Notes: generated from the sequence alone by a model not told the origin. Shown: positions 40,727 through 49,978, numbered from the stretch's first letter. The stretch: 64,000 bases of DNA from Salinarimonas rosea DSM 21201 (GCF_000429045.1 NZ_AUBC01000020.1:27899-91898); one strand, 5' to 3'. Numbers and translations are program-made.

Positions 40727-42102
40727 CGACGTGCCTCCGTCAGCAGGAGATCGACCTCGGCCAGCGCCGACTCGGCGCGGCGCATGGCGGGGGTGGGCTC
40801 CGGGGTCGCGGAGCCGGGGGCTTCCGGGGCCGCGACATCCGTCGCGTCCGCGAGCGGGTCGTCCGTCGGCGGATCGTCCGGCGGCAAATCGTCCGCGGGA
40901 AGATCGGCTGCGGGCGTCTCGACCGGAGGCTCCTCGGCGTCCGGCGCGTCGACGGCCGTCACCTCCGCGAGGACTTCCGCGAGGACTTCCGGCGGCGCCT
41001 CCTCCTCCAGCACCAGCGGCGCGCCGATCCGGATCGCGAGGTCGATCACCGTCTCGAGCAGGGCGACGTCGGCCGGAGGCAGGCGCGCCGGATCGATGTC
41101 GGCGAGCGTCTCGGCGGCGAGCGCGAAGCGGTCCGTCGTCACCTGCGAGGCGGCGGCGTAGAAGGTCGCGCGCCATTCCTCGCCGGAATCGCCCGCGGCG
41201 AGCCCGTGCGCCAGCGTCGCCGCGCGCCGCGCCACCTCGGGCCGCCCGTGGACGAGGGAGTGGCGGGCGAAGAACAGGTAGAGGTCGCGCCGGCTCTCGC
41301 CGTCGAAGCGCTCGAGCATCGCCTCGAGCCTCGAGAAACGCGCCAGATCGCCGTGGAGGTCGAGCGCGGTGAGGAGCGTGGCGAAGCGCTGGCGGAAGTT
41401 GCCGGCGTAGATCGAGTGCCGGAAGCGGCGCAGGTATTGGATCGCCAGGAACTCGAGCCGCTCCACATCCCCGCTCTGGCCGGCGACGAAGACCTCCCGG
41501 CGCAGCGCCGCCTCCTCGATCAGCGTGCCGGGCGCGAGCAGCCGCGCCACGGCGAGGAGCCGCATCGCCTCCGCGGGGTCCTCGCGCACCGCGAGCGCGG
41601 ACCGGGCGAGGGCGAGCTGGCCGCCGAGCATGCCGCCGATCGCGAGCGTATCGGCGTCGCGCCAGGCCTCCCGCGCCTCCGCCTCGCGCCCCTGCAGGAA
41701 CGCGAGCGCGCCCAGCGCGAGCGTGCGCGGCGCGCCGAACTCCGCGCCCGAGGCGAGGATCGCGGCGAGGCTCTGCGGCGGGCCGCCGCCCAGGACGAAG
41801 GCGATCGCGGCATGCGCGTTGCGCGCGTCCGCCCAGGCCGACGGCGGCGCGGCCTCGAAGCCGAGGGCGATGTGCCCGATGAGCGCCCGCTGCGCGCGGT
41901 GCGCCTCGACGTCGCCCTGCGCCACCCGCTCCTGGAGCGCCTGGAGCGTGCGCACGAGGGCATAGGGCTCGGGCATGCCGCCCGGCGCCGCGGGCGGGAC
42001 CGCGGGCACCTCGACCGGCGACACGGGCGGGGCGGTCTGCGCCGCCGCCGGAGCGGCGGCGAGCAGGCAGGCGAGGGCGAGCGGGAGCCGGAGGCGGATC
42101 AC
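40723..42102 (-). CDS. motC: Chemotaxis/motility protein MotC
   Basis: A 459-residue periplasmic protein. The signal peptide LPLALACLLAAAPAAAQ is cut near residue 22. The body is helical and alanine-rich, with PYALVRTLQALQERVAQGD near the start and RREVFVAGQSGDVERLEFLAIQYLRRFRHSIYAGNF in the middle, typical of rhizobial MotC. It supports MotB in the periplasm. The C-terminal 90 residues form a Pro/Asp/Glu-rich tail. I chose GTG at 42102, which overlaps the motB stop; no ATG fits as well. Confidence 0.83.
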   Translation of the reverse strand: MIRLRLPLALACLLAAAPAAAQTAPPVSPVEVPAVPPAAPGGMPEPYALVRTLQALQERVAQGDVEAHRAQRALIGHIALGFEAAPPSAWADARNAHAAIAFVLGGGPPQSLAAILASGAEFGAPRTLALGALAFLQGREAEAREAWRDADTLAIGGMLGGQLALARSALAVREDPAEAMRLLAVARLLAPGTLIEEAALRREVFVAGQSGDVERLEFLAIQYLRRFRHSIYAGNFRQRFATLLTALDLHGDLARFSRLEAMLERFDGESRRDLYLFFARHSLVHGRPEVARRAATLAHGLAAGDSGEEWRATFYAAASQVTTDRFALAAETLADIDPARLPPADVALLETVIDLAIRIGAPLVLEEEAPPEVLAEVLAEVTAVDAPDAEEPPVETPAADLPADDLPPDDPPTDDPLADATDVAAPEAPGSATPEPTPAMRRAESALAEVDLLLTEARR

Positions 42103-43592
42103 GAGCGCGCCTCCCGCAGCAGGATCTCGATGCGCCGGTTCTCGTCGGCGTAGGGGTCCTCGGCGACCTTGAGCATGCGGTCGGCGTGGCCCTCGACCCG
42201 CAGGATGCGCTCCTCGGCGAAGCCGCCGCGCACGAGCATGTAGTAGGCCATGTGCGCGCGGGCCGAGGAGAGCCGCCAATTGTCGTACGTCTCCGAGCGG
42301 AAGGGCCGCGCGTCGGTGTGGCCGCGGATGACGAGGACGCCGGCCTCGGCGGCGAGGATCGGCGCGATCTCCTCGACGACGCGCACCAGCTCCGGGCGCG
42401 GCTCCGCCGAGCCGATGGCGAACATGCCGAAGTCGGCGTCGTCCGTGAGGGAGACGAGGAGGCCCTCGGGCGTCGCCGAGACCTCGATCGCCGGGACATT
42501 CTCCGGCACGGCGGCGCCGGTCGCCTGCGCCATCGCCGCAGCGATGCGCCTGCGCAGGGCCGCGGCGCGGGCGAGCGCGGGATCGGGCGCGGGCTCCTCC
42601 GCCGCGAGACCCTCCGCGACGCGGGGCGCGTCCCGCGGCTCCTCGGTCGAGGGCTCCCCGGTGGTGGGCTCCCCGGTGGAGGGCTCCCCGGCGGGCATCT
42701 CCGCGGCGGGCATCTCCTCGGACGGCGTCTCGGCCGCCGCGACGGCGCGGATCGGCTCCGCGTCCCGCGCGGCCTCGACCTCGGCCTCGGCGACGGCCTC
42801 CGCCGCGGGCGCCTCCTCGATCACGACCGCGGCCGGGACGGCGGCGACGCCGGCCATCGCCCGCGCCTCGCCGTCGAGGGCGAGCGCGCCCTCCACCGGC
42901 AGGGCCGCGGCCTCGGTCGGCGCCGGCGCGGCGGGCGCCTGCACGTCCGAGCCGGCCGGGCCGCCGAGGCCGAGCGGCGCGGCGGCGTCCGGCAGGCCCA
43001 TCGGCCCGCCGGTCCCGTCGCCGTCGGCGCGGCCCACCGCGACCTGCGGGGCGAGCTGCCAGTAGACCGGGTCGAACGGGTCGCGGAAGGCGTCGCCGCC
43101 CACGAGCCCCGGCTCGCCCCGCTCGCCGGGCGTCACGTCGATGCCGGCGGCGGGCGTCGCGGGCGCGAACGCCGCCTGGGCCGAGAGCTCGGCGAGGACG
43201 GCATAGGGGTCCTGGAACAGCGCCGTCTCCGAATAGCGCCGCTCGAAGGGCTGCTGCGACGAGGGCGCCTCGACGCGCTCGTCGTCCGCCTCGGTGACGG
43301 GCGCGTCGGAGCGCTCCTCGAGGTCGACGCCTTCGGAGGCGGCGTCCGGGTCGCGCAGGCCCTTGCGGTCGCTCGTCGCCTCGGCGAGCCGGATCGGGTT
43401 GAAATAGCTCGCGACGACCTCGCGGGTATCCTGGTCGGTGGCGTTGATGAGCCACATCACCAGGAAGAACGCCATCATCGCCGTCATGAAGTCGGCATAG
43501 GCGATCTTCCAGACGCCGCCCTTCGGCTCGTCCGCCTCGGCGTCCGGGCGGCGGCGGATGATGACGAGCTCGTGGCCCTGGTTCTCCTGCAC
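42099..43592 (-). CDS. motB: Flagellar stator protein MotB with long disordered linker
   Basis: A 497-residue inner-membrane protein, longer than most MotB. Residues 28-50 form the single membrane helix with the proton-binding Asp34 in AYADFMTAMMAFFLVMWLI. The C-terminal OmpA-like peptidoglycan-binding domain includes VLVIRGHTDARPF and NWRLSSARAHMAYYML. Between them lie about 280 residues rich in Ala, Pro and Glu, including GEPSTGEPTTGEPSTEEP, coded by a short tandem repeat. It works with MotA, encoded on the other side of the region-4 genes. Its stop overlaps motC. Confidence 0.94.
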   Translation of the reverse strand: MQENQGHELVIIRRRPDAEADEPKGGVWKIAYADFMTAMMAFFLVMWLINATDQDTREVVASYFNPIRLAEATSDRKGLRDPDAASEGVDLEERSDAPVTEADDERVEAPSSQQPFERRYSETALFQDPYAVLAELSAQAAFAPATPAAGIDVTPGERGEPGLVGGDAFRDPFDPVYWQLAPQVAVGRADGDGTGGPMGLPDAAAPLGLGGPAGSDVQAPAAPAPTEAAALPVEGALALDGEARAMAGVAAVPAAVVIEEAPAAEAVAEAEVEAARDAEPIRAVAAAETPSEEMPAAEMPAGEPSTGEPTTGEPSTEEPRDAPRVAEGLAAEEPAPDPALARAAALRRRIAAAMAQATGAAVPENVPAIEVSATPEGLLVSLTDDADFGMFAIGSAEPRPELVRVVEEIAPILAAEAGVLVIRGHTDARPFRSETYDNWRLSSARAHMAYYMLVRGGFAEERILRVEGHADRMLKVAEDPYADENRRIEILLREARS

Positions 43593-43605
43593 GGCACGCG
43601 CTCCT

Positions 43606-44277
43606 TCAGGCGGCCTCGGCGGCGACGCGCCGGGCCCATTCCGATAGACGGGTCTCGATCACGACGTCGTCGCCGACCACGACGACGTCGGTCGTCTCGG
43701 ACGGGGTGAAGCGCACGGCCGACGCGACGTCGCCGAGCCGCGCCAGCAGCGCCTCGCCGAGATCGGCGGGCCCGCTCGCGGCGAGGACGAGCGTCGGCTC
43801 GGCGCGCAGCAGCGTCGCGATGCTCGCGGCGAGGGCCGTGAGCGCACGGTCGCGCGCGGCGGCCTCCAGCAGCGGCGCCAGCGCGCGGGAGGCGGCCTCG
43901 GCGATCCGCTCCTCGATCGCCGCGAGCCCCTCGCGCACGCCCTCCGCCAGCCGCTCGCCCTCGTCCCGCGCCCAGGCGGTGCGGCAAGCTGCGAGGGCCG
44001 CCTCGCCGGCGGCGGCCGCCCGGGCGCGCTCGTGCTCGAGCACCTGCGCCCAATGCGCCTGCGCCTCCTCTCGGGCGGCGGCCGCGGCCTGCGCCGCGGC
44101 CTCCGCGATCCGCGCCTCGATCTCCTCGGGGGCCGGGCCCCGAGGGGCGAAGGCGGGGGCGATCTCGGGCCGGGGCGCGGACGGCTCCTCCCGCACGGCC
44201 TCGGCCGCGCCGAGACGGGCCGGTGCCGACCGGCGCGGGTCGATCTCGGCGAGGACGTCGATCAGGGAGGCCGGCAT
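43606..44277 (-). CDS. FliH-like flagellar export component
   Basis: A 223-residue cytoplasmic protein. A long Ala/Glu/Arg coiled coil (about 50-130) is followed by a globular region with ALTALAASIATLLRAEPTLVLA and VRFTPSETTDVVVVGDDVVIET, similar to the FliH C-terminal half. FliH binds and regulates the export ATPase FliI, which is not in this window. It begins one base before the fliF stop region and is followed at 13 bases by motB. The assignment rests on position between fliF and motB and on the coiled pattern. Confidence 0.75.
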   Translation of the reverse strand: MPASLIDVLAEIDPRRSAPARLGAAEAVREEPSAPRPEIAPAFAPRGPAPEEIEARIAEAAAQAAAAAREEAQAHWAQVLEHERARAAAAGEAALAACRTAWARDEGERLAEGVREGLAAIEERIAEAASRALAPLLEAAARDRALTALAASIATLLRAEPTLVLAASGPADLGEALLARLGDVASAVRFTPSETTDVVVVGDDVVIETRLSEWARRVAAEAA

Positions 44278-44278
44278 G

Positions 44279-45946
44279 TCAGGCGGTCTCCCCGTGCATC
44301 CACTCCTTGAGGATGTTCGCCGCCTGGTCCTCGTTGCGGGTGACGATCTGCTCGAGGCGCTTGATCGTGGCGGCACTGACCGAGGTCGGCAGGGCCGCGA
44401 TCGCGGCGGTGGCCGCCTCGATCTGCGCGGCATGCGGCTCGCCCCGGCCCGAGGCGTCGGCGATCGCCGGCGTCGACGGCCCGCCCTCCCCGGCCTGGCC
44501 GTCGGCGAGCGCGGGGAGCGTCTCCTCGACCTGCGCCTGCTTGGGCCGATCCAGGATCGCGGCGAGCGCGGGGCGCAGGCCGAACCAGACCAGGGTGAGC
44601 GCGACGAGCAGGATCGCGAGCGCGTTGACGATGTTGCCGGCCTGGGCCATCAGCACCTCGCGCACGCCGACCTCGGGCGCCGGCTCCATGTCGACGCCAC
44701 CGTCGAGGAAGCTCACCGCCGACACCTTCACCGTGTCGCCCCGCGCGGCGTCCGCACCGGCGGCGGTGGCGGCGAGCGCCTCGATCTCGGCGATCTCCGC
44801 CTCCATCAGCTCCGGCGTCGCGTCGGGTCCGAGCGCGTCGGCGAGCCGTGCGCGGTTGACGAGAACCGCGATCGAGAGCTGCTCGACGGCGAAGCCGTCG
44901 GAGGAGACCTGGACCTGGCGCGACGAGATCTCGAAGTTCGTCAGCTCCTCGCGGCGCTGCATCTCCTCGCTCGACTGCTCCCCGCCCTCGGCGGCGACGT
45001 CCTCCTCCGGCAGGTTCTGCTCGACGGTGACCGGGGTCTGGCGCGAGAGGTTCGTCGCCGCCTCGTTCTCGCGCACGATGCGGATCGAGCGCTCGACCCG
45101 GCTGTCGGGATCGAAGATCGTCTCGCTCGTCACCCTGCGGTCGGTGTTGATGTGCGCCGCGACGCTGACCTGGAAGTTCTCGAGCCCGAGATAGGGCGCG
45201 AGCGTGCGCCGCACCGAATCCTCCAGCTCCTGGTTCACCTCGCGGTTGAGCGCGGTGATGCGCCCGGTCGCCGCGCCGGCGGCGTCGTCGCCGGACGCCA
45301 GCAAGGTGCCGTCGGAGGTGAGCACGGTGACCCCCGCGACCGTCATGCCCGGGACGGCGGCGGCGACGAGGTGACGGATCGCCTGCGCCTGGCCGGCGAT
45401 GTCCGCCGTCTCGGCGCGGACCACGACGGAGGCCGAGGGCTGGCGCGCCTCGCGCCGGAAGGAGCCCGGGTCCGACAAGACGATGTGCACGCGCGCGGCG
45501 ACGATCCCGCGCATCTGCTGGATCGTGCGGGCGATCTCGCCCTCCAGCGCGCGCACGCGCGTCACCTCCTGCATGAACGAGGTGATGCCGAGCGAGCCGA
45601 GATTGTCGAACAGCTCGTAGCCGGAATTTGCCGAGAACGGCAGGCCCTTCTCCGCGAGCAGCATGCGTGCCCGCGCCGTCTGGGCATGGCGTACCATCAC
45701 GGCGTCCCCTGCCGAGGAGACGTCGAAGGCGATGCCGGCGTCGTTGAGCGCCGAGCCGATGCGCGAGACGTCGTCGCGCTCGAGCCCGGCATAGAGCACG
45801 GTCATCTCCGGCCTGCCGAGATAGTAGGCTCCGGCGACGACGGAGACGATCACGGCGATGCCGATCGCGGCGAGCGTCAGGAGGCGCTTCGTGCCGAGCT
45901 CCAGGAGGTTGCCCCACAGGCGATCGGCGTGCTGGTAAGCGGTCAT
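44279..45946 (-). CDS. fliF: Flagellar MS-ring protein FliF
   Basis: A 555-residue inner-membrane ring protein that forms the base of the flagellum. Two membrane helices are visible: LLTLAAIGIAVIVSVVAGAYY near residues 22-42, and IVNALAILLVALTLVWFGL near 450. Between them are the ring-building domains with ALEGEIARTIQQMRGIVAARVHIVL. The C-terminal tail, which binds FliG, is conserved (TIKRLEQIVTRNEDQAANIL). It is the first gene of the leftward operon with fliH, motB, motC, fliK and the transglycosylase. Confidence 0.96.
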   Translation of the reverse strand: MTAYQHADRLWGNLLELGTKRLLTLAAIGIAVIVSVVAGAYYLGRPEMTVLYAGLERDDVSRIGSALNDAGIAFDVSSAGDAVMVRHAQTARARMLLAEKGLPFSANSGYELFDNLGSLGITSFMQEVTRVRALEGEIARTIQQMRGIVAARVHIVLSDPGSFRREARQPSASVVVRAETADIAGQAQAIRHLVAAAVPGMTVAGVTVLTSDGTLLASGDDAAGAATGRITALNREVNQELEDSVRRTLAPYLGLENFQVSVAAHINTDRRVTSETIFDPDSRVERSIRIVRENEAATNLSRQTPVTVEQNLPEEDVAAEGGEQSSEEMQRREELTNFEISSRQVQVSSDGFAVEQLSIAVLVNRARLADALGPDATPELMEAEIAEIEALAATAAGADAARGDTVKVSAVSFLDGGVDMEPAPEVGVREVLMAQAGNIVNALAILLVALTLVWFGLRPALAAILDRPKQAQVEETLPALADGQAGEGGPSTPAIADASGRGEPHAAQIEAATAAIAALPTSVSAATIKRLEQIVTRNEDQAANILKEWMHGETA

Positions 45947-46048
45947 GTCCGGCCCTGGTGTCCTCGACGGCGCGGCGCACGGCCGCTTCTCGTCGGGAAC
46001 CCTGGCGGGCGAAGCTTGCCCGAGCCTGACAGCCGGGCGAACCGGCGA

Positions 46049-46312
46049 TCAGCCGTAGCGCAGCTTCAGGGCGAGGATGGTCGAGACCAGCAGGAAGGTG
46101 AGCGCGTTCGCGACGATGATCGGCCAGGAGCCGATGGCGAGCCCGTAGACGAGCCACAGGGCGAGCCCGATCGCGAACAGGCCCTGCGTCAGGGCGGAGA
46201 TGGCGCGGGTCTCGCGGGTGCGGATCGTGCGCACGGCCTGGGGCAGCCAGCAGATCGTGGTCAGCGTCGCCGCGAGCGCGCCGACGATCTCGAACGACGG
46301 GAGGAGTGTCAT
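46049..46312 (-). CDS. SemiSWEET sugar transporter
   Basis: An 87-residue inner-membrane protein with three helices, half of a SWEET transporter. FEIVGALAATLTTICWLPQAV includes the first helix and the PQ-loop motif WLPQAVRTI; ALTQGLFAIGLALWLVYGLA and PIIVANALTFLLVSTILALKL form the other two. SemiSWEETs dimerise and carry small sugars such as sucrose or glucose. It lies 102 bases upstream of the fliF operon on the same strand but is probably unrelated to motility. Confidence 0.88.
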   Translation of the reverse strand: MTLLPSFEIVGALAATLTTICWLPQAVRTIRTRETRAISALTQGLFAIGLALWLVYGLAIGSWPIIVANALTFLLVSTILALKLRYG

Positions 46313-46504
46313 GTGGGTCGTGCCTCGGGGGGCGGCGAAGGCTCCTCCATCGGGCCGTTCGCGCCCGCACGCAAGCGGCGCGGAATGCGCGCCTTCCATG
46401 CATCGCACGCGTATCTCGCGGCGCGGGCGGGCCGGCGAACCGCCCTCCCCCTTCGATCGTTGCCGTGGCGACATCCGTTCCACGCGCACCCGAGGGGACC
46501 GACC

Positions 46505-46894
46505 ATGGAGATCGCGCTCGAGAAGGTCTGCGACCTGATCGTCCACGCCAGAGCCTTCGACGTGAAGGAGGGCATGACCGACCCGCAATCGGGCTCGAAC
46601 GAGACCGACGACCGCAATTTCGGCTCGCTCGCCGAGAGCGGCACCGACCGTGGCGAGGAGGAGATGCGGCTCGTCATCGACGGGCTGAACACGGACGAGG
46701 CCGCCTCGCTCATCGCGCTCGTCTTCGTCGGGCGCGGCGACATGGAGGCCGCGGAATGGCCCGACGCCTACCGCCTCGCGCACGAGCGCATGGCGAGCGG
46801 CGCGCTGACGCCCGCGGACTACCTGATGGGCATCCCCAATCTCGGCGACCTCCTCGACGAGGGCCTGGCGGGGCTCGGAATGAGCTGCACCTGA
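46505..46894 (+). CDS. DUF3775 family protein
   Basis: A 129-residue soluble protein matching the general DUF3775 layout: an opening LEKVCDLIVHARAFDVKEG, a polar loop, then RLVIDGLNTDEAASLIALVFVGRGD and YLMGIPNLGDLLDEGLAGLG. These proteins are common in alphaproteobacteria and have no assigned function. It stands alone between the semiSWEET and HAD genes, with no operon partner. Confidence 0.6.
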   Translation: MEIALEKVCDLIVHARAFDVKEGMTDPQSGSNETDDRNFGSLAESGTDRGEEEMRLVIDGLNTDEAASLIALVFVGRGDMEAAEWPDAYRLAHERMASGALTPADYLMGIPNLGDLLDEGLAGLGMSCT

Positions 46895-46989
46895 GGCGGC
46901 GCGACCCTCGGCGCTGTTGACACGACGGCGCCCGGCGCCTACCCGCCGGCCTCGTCCCCCGCCCGCATGCGCCCGAGAGCGAGCCCCCG

Positions 46990-47892
46990 ATGTCCGAAGC
47001 CAACGCCCCCGCCGCCCGCGCCGCCGCCGAGGCGGTCGCCTTCATCCCGGGCTTCTCGGCCGTTTCGGAGCGCTACGACGTCGCCCTGTGCGACGTGTGG
47101 GGCGTCGTCCACAACGGGCTCGCCGCCTATCCCGGTGCCTCCGACGCGCTCACCCGCTTCCGCCGCGCCGGCGGCACCGTGATCCTCGTCTCGAACGCCC
47201 CGCGTCCGGGCGTCAAGGTGATGGACCAGCTCGACCGGCTCGGCGTGCCGCGTACCGCCTACGACGACGTCGTCACCTCCGGCGACCTCACCCGGATGCA
47301 GGTCGAGACGCGCATCTCCGAGCCGGTCTTCCACATCGGCCCCGAGCGCGACCGCCCGATCTTCGACGGCCTGCCGGTCCGCTTCGCGACGGCCGAGGAC
47401 GCCGCCTACGTGATCTGCTCGGGCCTGTGGGACGACCGCGCCGAGACGCCCGACGACTATCGACCCCTGTTCGCCCGTCTCCAGGCCCGCGACCTGCCGA
47501 TGATCTGCGCCAACCCGGACATCGTCGTCGACGTGGGTGGGCAGCTGATCTACTGCGCGGGCGCGCTCGCGGCGCTCTACGAGGAGATGGGCGGCGAGGC
47601 GACCTACATGGGCAAGCCGCACCGGCCGGTCTACGAGGAGGCGCTCGGGCGCGCCGCGCGCATCCGCGGGGCAAAGATCCCCACCGCCCGCGTGATCGCC
47701 ATCGGCGACGCGATCCGCACCGACATCGCGGGCGCCCGCGGCATCGGCGCCGACGCGCTCTTCATCGCCAAGGGCATCCACGCCGAGGAGCTGCGCCTCG
47801 ACGGCAGCGGCCTCGATCCTGCGGTCGCCGGGCCGTGGTTCGAGGGCCAGGCGCACCGGCCGACCGCGGCGATGGAGCTGCTCGCCTGGTGA
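46990..47892 (+). CDS. HAD class IIA hydrolase-like protein (NagD-related)
   Basis: A 300-residue protein of the HAD superfamily, class IIA cap. Motif I is ALCDVWGVVHNG, with Asp35 but a tryptophan at the +2 position where the general-acid Asp usually sits, as is common in this subfamily. Motif II is VILVSNAPRP, motif III involves the lysine of YMGKPHRPVYEEAL, and motif IV is AIGDAIRTDIAGARG. Phosphatase activity towards small phosphates is possible, but the +2 substitution makes it uncertain. It lies 95 bases after the DUF3775 gene. Confidence 0.85.
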   Translation: MSEANAPAARAAAEAVAFIPGFSAVSERYDVALCDVWGVVHNGLAAYPGASDALTRFRRAGGTVILVSNAPRPGVKVMDQLDRLGVPRTAYDDVVTSGDLTRMQVETRISEPVFHIGPERDRPIFDGLPVRFATAEDAAYVICSGLWDDRAETPDDYRPLFARLQARDLPMICANPDIVVDVGGQLIYCAGALAALYEEMGGEATYMGKPHRPVYEEALGRAARIRGAKIPTARVIAIGDAIRTDIAGARGIGADALFIAKGIHAEELRLDGSGLDPAVAGPWFEGQAHRPTAAMELLAW

Positions 47893-48242
47893 CTTCCCTC
47901 TGAAGACGGGTTGTGACGCGGGGCTGGCGGCTCCGTCTCTCCGCGCCGGCAGCGCAGGCCCTGCGCGCCTTCCCGCCCGCGCGCATCGGCTTCGCGCGGG
48001 GAGTGTTCCCGTAGGCGACGTTCTCGCACAGCGCGCCAGCGGGGTGCACGAGGGACGTGCGGCCGGCGGCGCAGGGGCACGTCCCGGCACGCCAGGGTTG
48101 GTCGTGATTGCTTTCTCACGCCGATGCTTATTCTGGTTGCCACCTGAAGCACCCTCATCCTAGCTTCGATCGCCGATTGCGCACGCCGGCACGACGTGCG
48201 CAGGGCGAGGCCGTCCTCGCCCGGCAGGAACGGGGGAGCGGC
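47893..48242. other. Long intergenic region before the toxin-like gene
   Basis: Three hundred and fifty bases without a credible gene. The first half is GC-rich and can fold, for example GCGCGCATCGGCTTCGCGCG near 47980. A T-rich stretch at 48100-48140 (TTGCTTTCTCACGCCGATGC followed by TTATTCT) could hold the promoter of the toxin-like gene. A later arm GGGCGAGGCCGTCCTCGCCC (48202-48221) makes a short hairpin about 20 bases before its start. Confidence 0.4.
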
Positions 48243-49877
48243 ATGAGCGACGGGTGCTGGGTACAATTCTGGGACGACAAGGGCTGCATGGGCGCGACAC
48301 TGCGGTTCGACGCGCAGGAAGGGACGCTCTACGTCGCCGACCTGGACGACTACACGCAGTCGGACGGCGACAAGGAAGGCGACGAGCCGGATTCGCTGAT
48401 GACGGGCACGCGCGCCTGGCTCGTCGTCTACAAGGACGACGGGTTCGAGGGCAAGCAGGCCATGTTCGGCCCCAACACGAAGGTCGACGACCTCGATCTC
48501 TACGGCATGGGCGGGAACATCAGCAGCTTCCGGCTCTACGACACGCGGCCGACCGGGTTCGTCGAGGCGACGCCCGGCGATCCCATCGCGGCGGAGACGA
48601 GCACGGGCGTCGTCGACTCGCAGACCGTGAACAACATCTTCCGCACCGTCACCGCCGCCGCCTTCGCGCTGATCCCGCGGATCGGCGGCGCCATCAGCGG
48701 GCTCGTCCGCGGCCTGTGGCCCGACGTCGACCAGAAGGATCAGGTCTGGGGCTCGTTCCAGAACTACCTGAACCAGTTGATCGCAGGCGTCTACTGGCAG
48801 ATCACCTACGAATCGCTCAACGATATCCTGGAGACGCTCTACAAGGCCGCCAGCGATTTCGCGGAGACGCCAGACTGGGAGCCGATCAAGAAGGACAATT
48901 TCAAGAACCTCTACGAGCTGGTGAACAATTACGAATCCTTCTTCGTCGATGTCGACGCGCCGGAGAAGCGGTTCTACTTCCTGGTGCCCTTCGCGACCCT
49001 GCGCCTGGCGACGCTGCGCGAGAACCTGCAGCACTACGCGTACTACTATGGCAGCGAGCCTTCGCAGGCCGAGATCGACATCCTGACGACCGAGCTGCGC
49101 GACTCCATCGCGCTCTACCAGAACCTGCTGAGCGAGGGACGCGACCGTATCCTGCAGCGCCGCGACCAGATGATCTACGTGGACGACGAGACCGTCATCG
49201 ATTCCTACAACGGCAAACGGATGCCGATGTCGATGCCGGACGATCTCGATTCACGGCGGTACTACGCCGAGAAAGTCCTCAACGCGCTCGCCCTGAAGCT
49301 CGACGAGCACATCGCCGTCAGCCAGCTCTGGCCGCATTTCGACCCGGCGGTGACGGGGCCGGTCGAGCCGCCGATCCTCGACTACGTCGACGGGCCGACG
49401 GGCTATTTCTGGTACGGCGTGGCGAATTTCAGCGAGATGGCGTCGGACGGGCGGATCACCGCGGTCACCCTGTGGACGATCGACGGCGGGAACAACCCCG
49501 CCGAGCAGAACGGCCTGGAACTCTCCGTCGACGGGGACGGCCTCGGCCGTGTCGGCGGCGAGGGCGGGACGGCGTCGACCCTCGCGCTCGCCGCCGGGGA
49601 GACCGTCGTCGCGGTCGAGGGCACGACCGACCTGCGCTACCTGCGCTTCCTCTCCAGCACCGGCGCGGATGCGGCGGCCGGCGACCCCGGCCGGGAGGGA
49701 AGCCGGTTTCGCTTCGACCCGCTCCCGGGCACGATCGACTGCCGCGTGGTCGGCGTCACCGGCTCCGCCGGCTACGCGCCGGACGAGCCGTCGTCGTTCG
49801 CGTCCGTGCGGGCGATCTCCGTGCACTGGCGCTGCGCGCTGCCGATCACCGCGCCGAGTGTCGAGCTTCTCGAGTAA
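48243..49877 (+). CDS. Predicted pore-forming toxin: beta-gamma-crystallin-like, Cry N-domain-like, jacalin-like
   Basis: A 544-residue protein without signal peptide. Residues 4-102 resemble a beta-gamma-crystallin unit, ending in FGPNTKVDDLDLYGMGGNIS and SFRLYD. Residues 125-360 are helical and resemble the Cry endotoxin pore-forming domain: a hydrophobic AFALIPRIGGAISGLV, then LVPFATLRLATLRENLQHYA and a last DSIALYQNLLSEGRDRIL. Residues 380-530 look jacalin-like (GRITAVTLWTIDGG, LRYLRFLSSTG, CRVVGVTGSAG). Base composition is visibly less GC-rich than that of its neighbours, which suggests transfer. GGGGGAG precedes the ATG. Functions are inferred from patterns alone; no immunity gene is evident. 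Confidence 0.65.
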   Translation: MSDGCWVQFWDDKGCMGATLRFDAQEGTLYVADLDDYTQSDGDKEGDEPDSLMTGTRAWLVVYKDDGFEGKQAMFGPNTKVDDLDLYGMGGNISSFRLYDTRPTGFVEATPGDPIAAETSTGVVDSQTVNNIFRTVTAAAFALIPRIGGAISGLVRGLWPDVDQKDQVWGSFQNYLNQLIAGVYWQITYESLNDILETLYKAASDFAETPDWEPIKKDNFKNLYELVNNYESFFVDVDAPEKRFYFLVPFATLRLATLRENLQHYAYYYGSEPSQAEIDILTTELRDSIALYQNLLSEGRDRILQRRDQMIYVDDETVIDSYNGKRMPMSMPDDLDSRRYYAEKVLNALALKLDEHIAVSQLWPHFDPAVTGPVEPPILDYVDGPTGYFWYGVANFSEMASDGRITAVTLWTIDGGNNPAEQNGLELSVDGDGLGRVGGEGGTASTLALAAGETVVAVEGTTDLRYLRFLSSTGADAAAGDPGREGSRFRFDPLPGTIDCRVVGVTGSAGYAPDEPSSFASVRAISVHWRCALPITAPSVELLE

Positions 49878-49978
49878 CGATCGACCGAGTGACGATCGAA
49901 GGCGAGCCTGGGCCCGTGACGGCATGCCTGCCGTGCGACGTGCTCGCGCGCACTGCACGGCAACGGTGACGGCCGGGG

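Noticed and set aside
47762..48049. A 95-codon minus-strand frame at the end of the HAD gene and following gap.
   Set aside because: Most of it overlaps the HAD gene or foldable intergenic DNA, and the product is arginine-rich with no domain.
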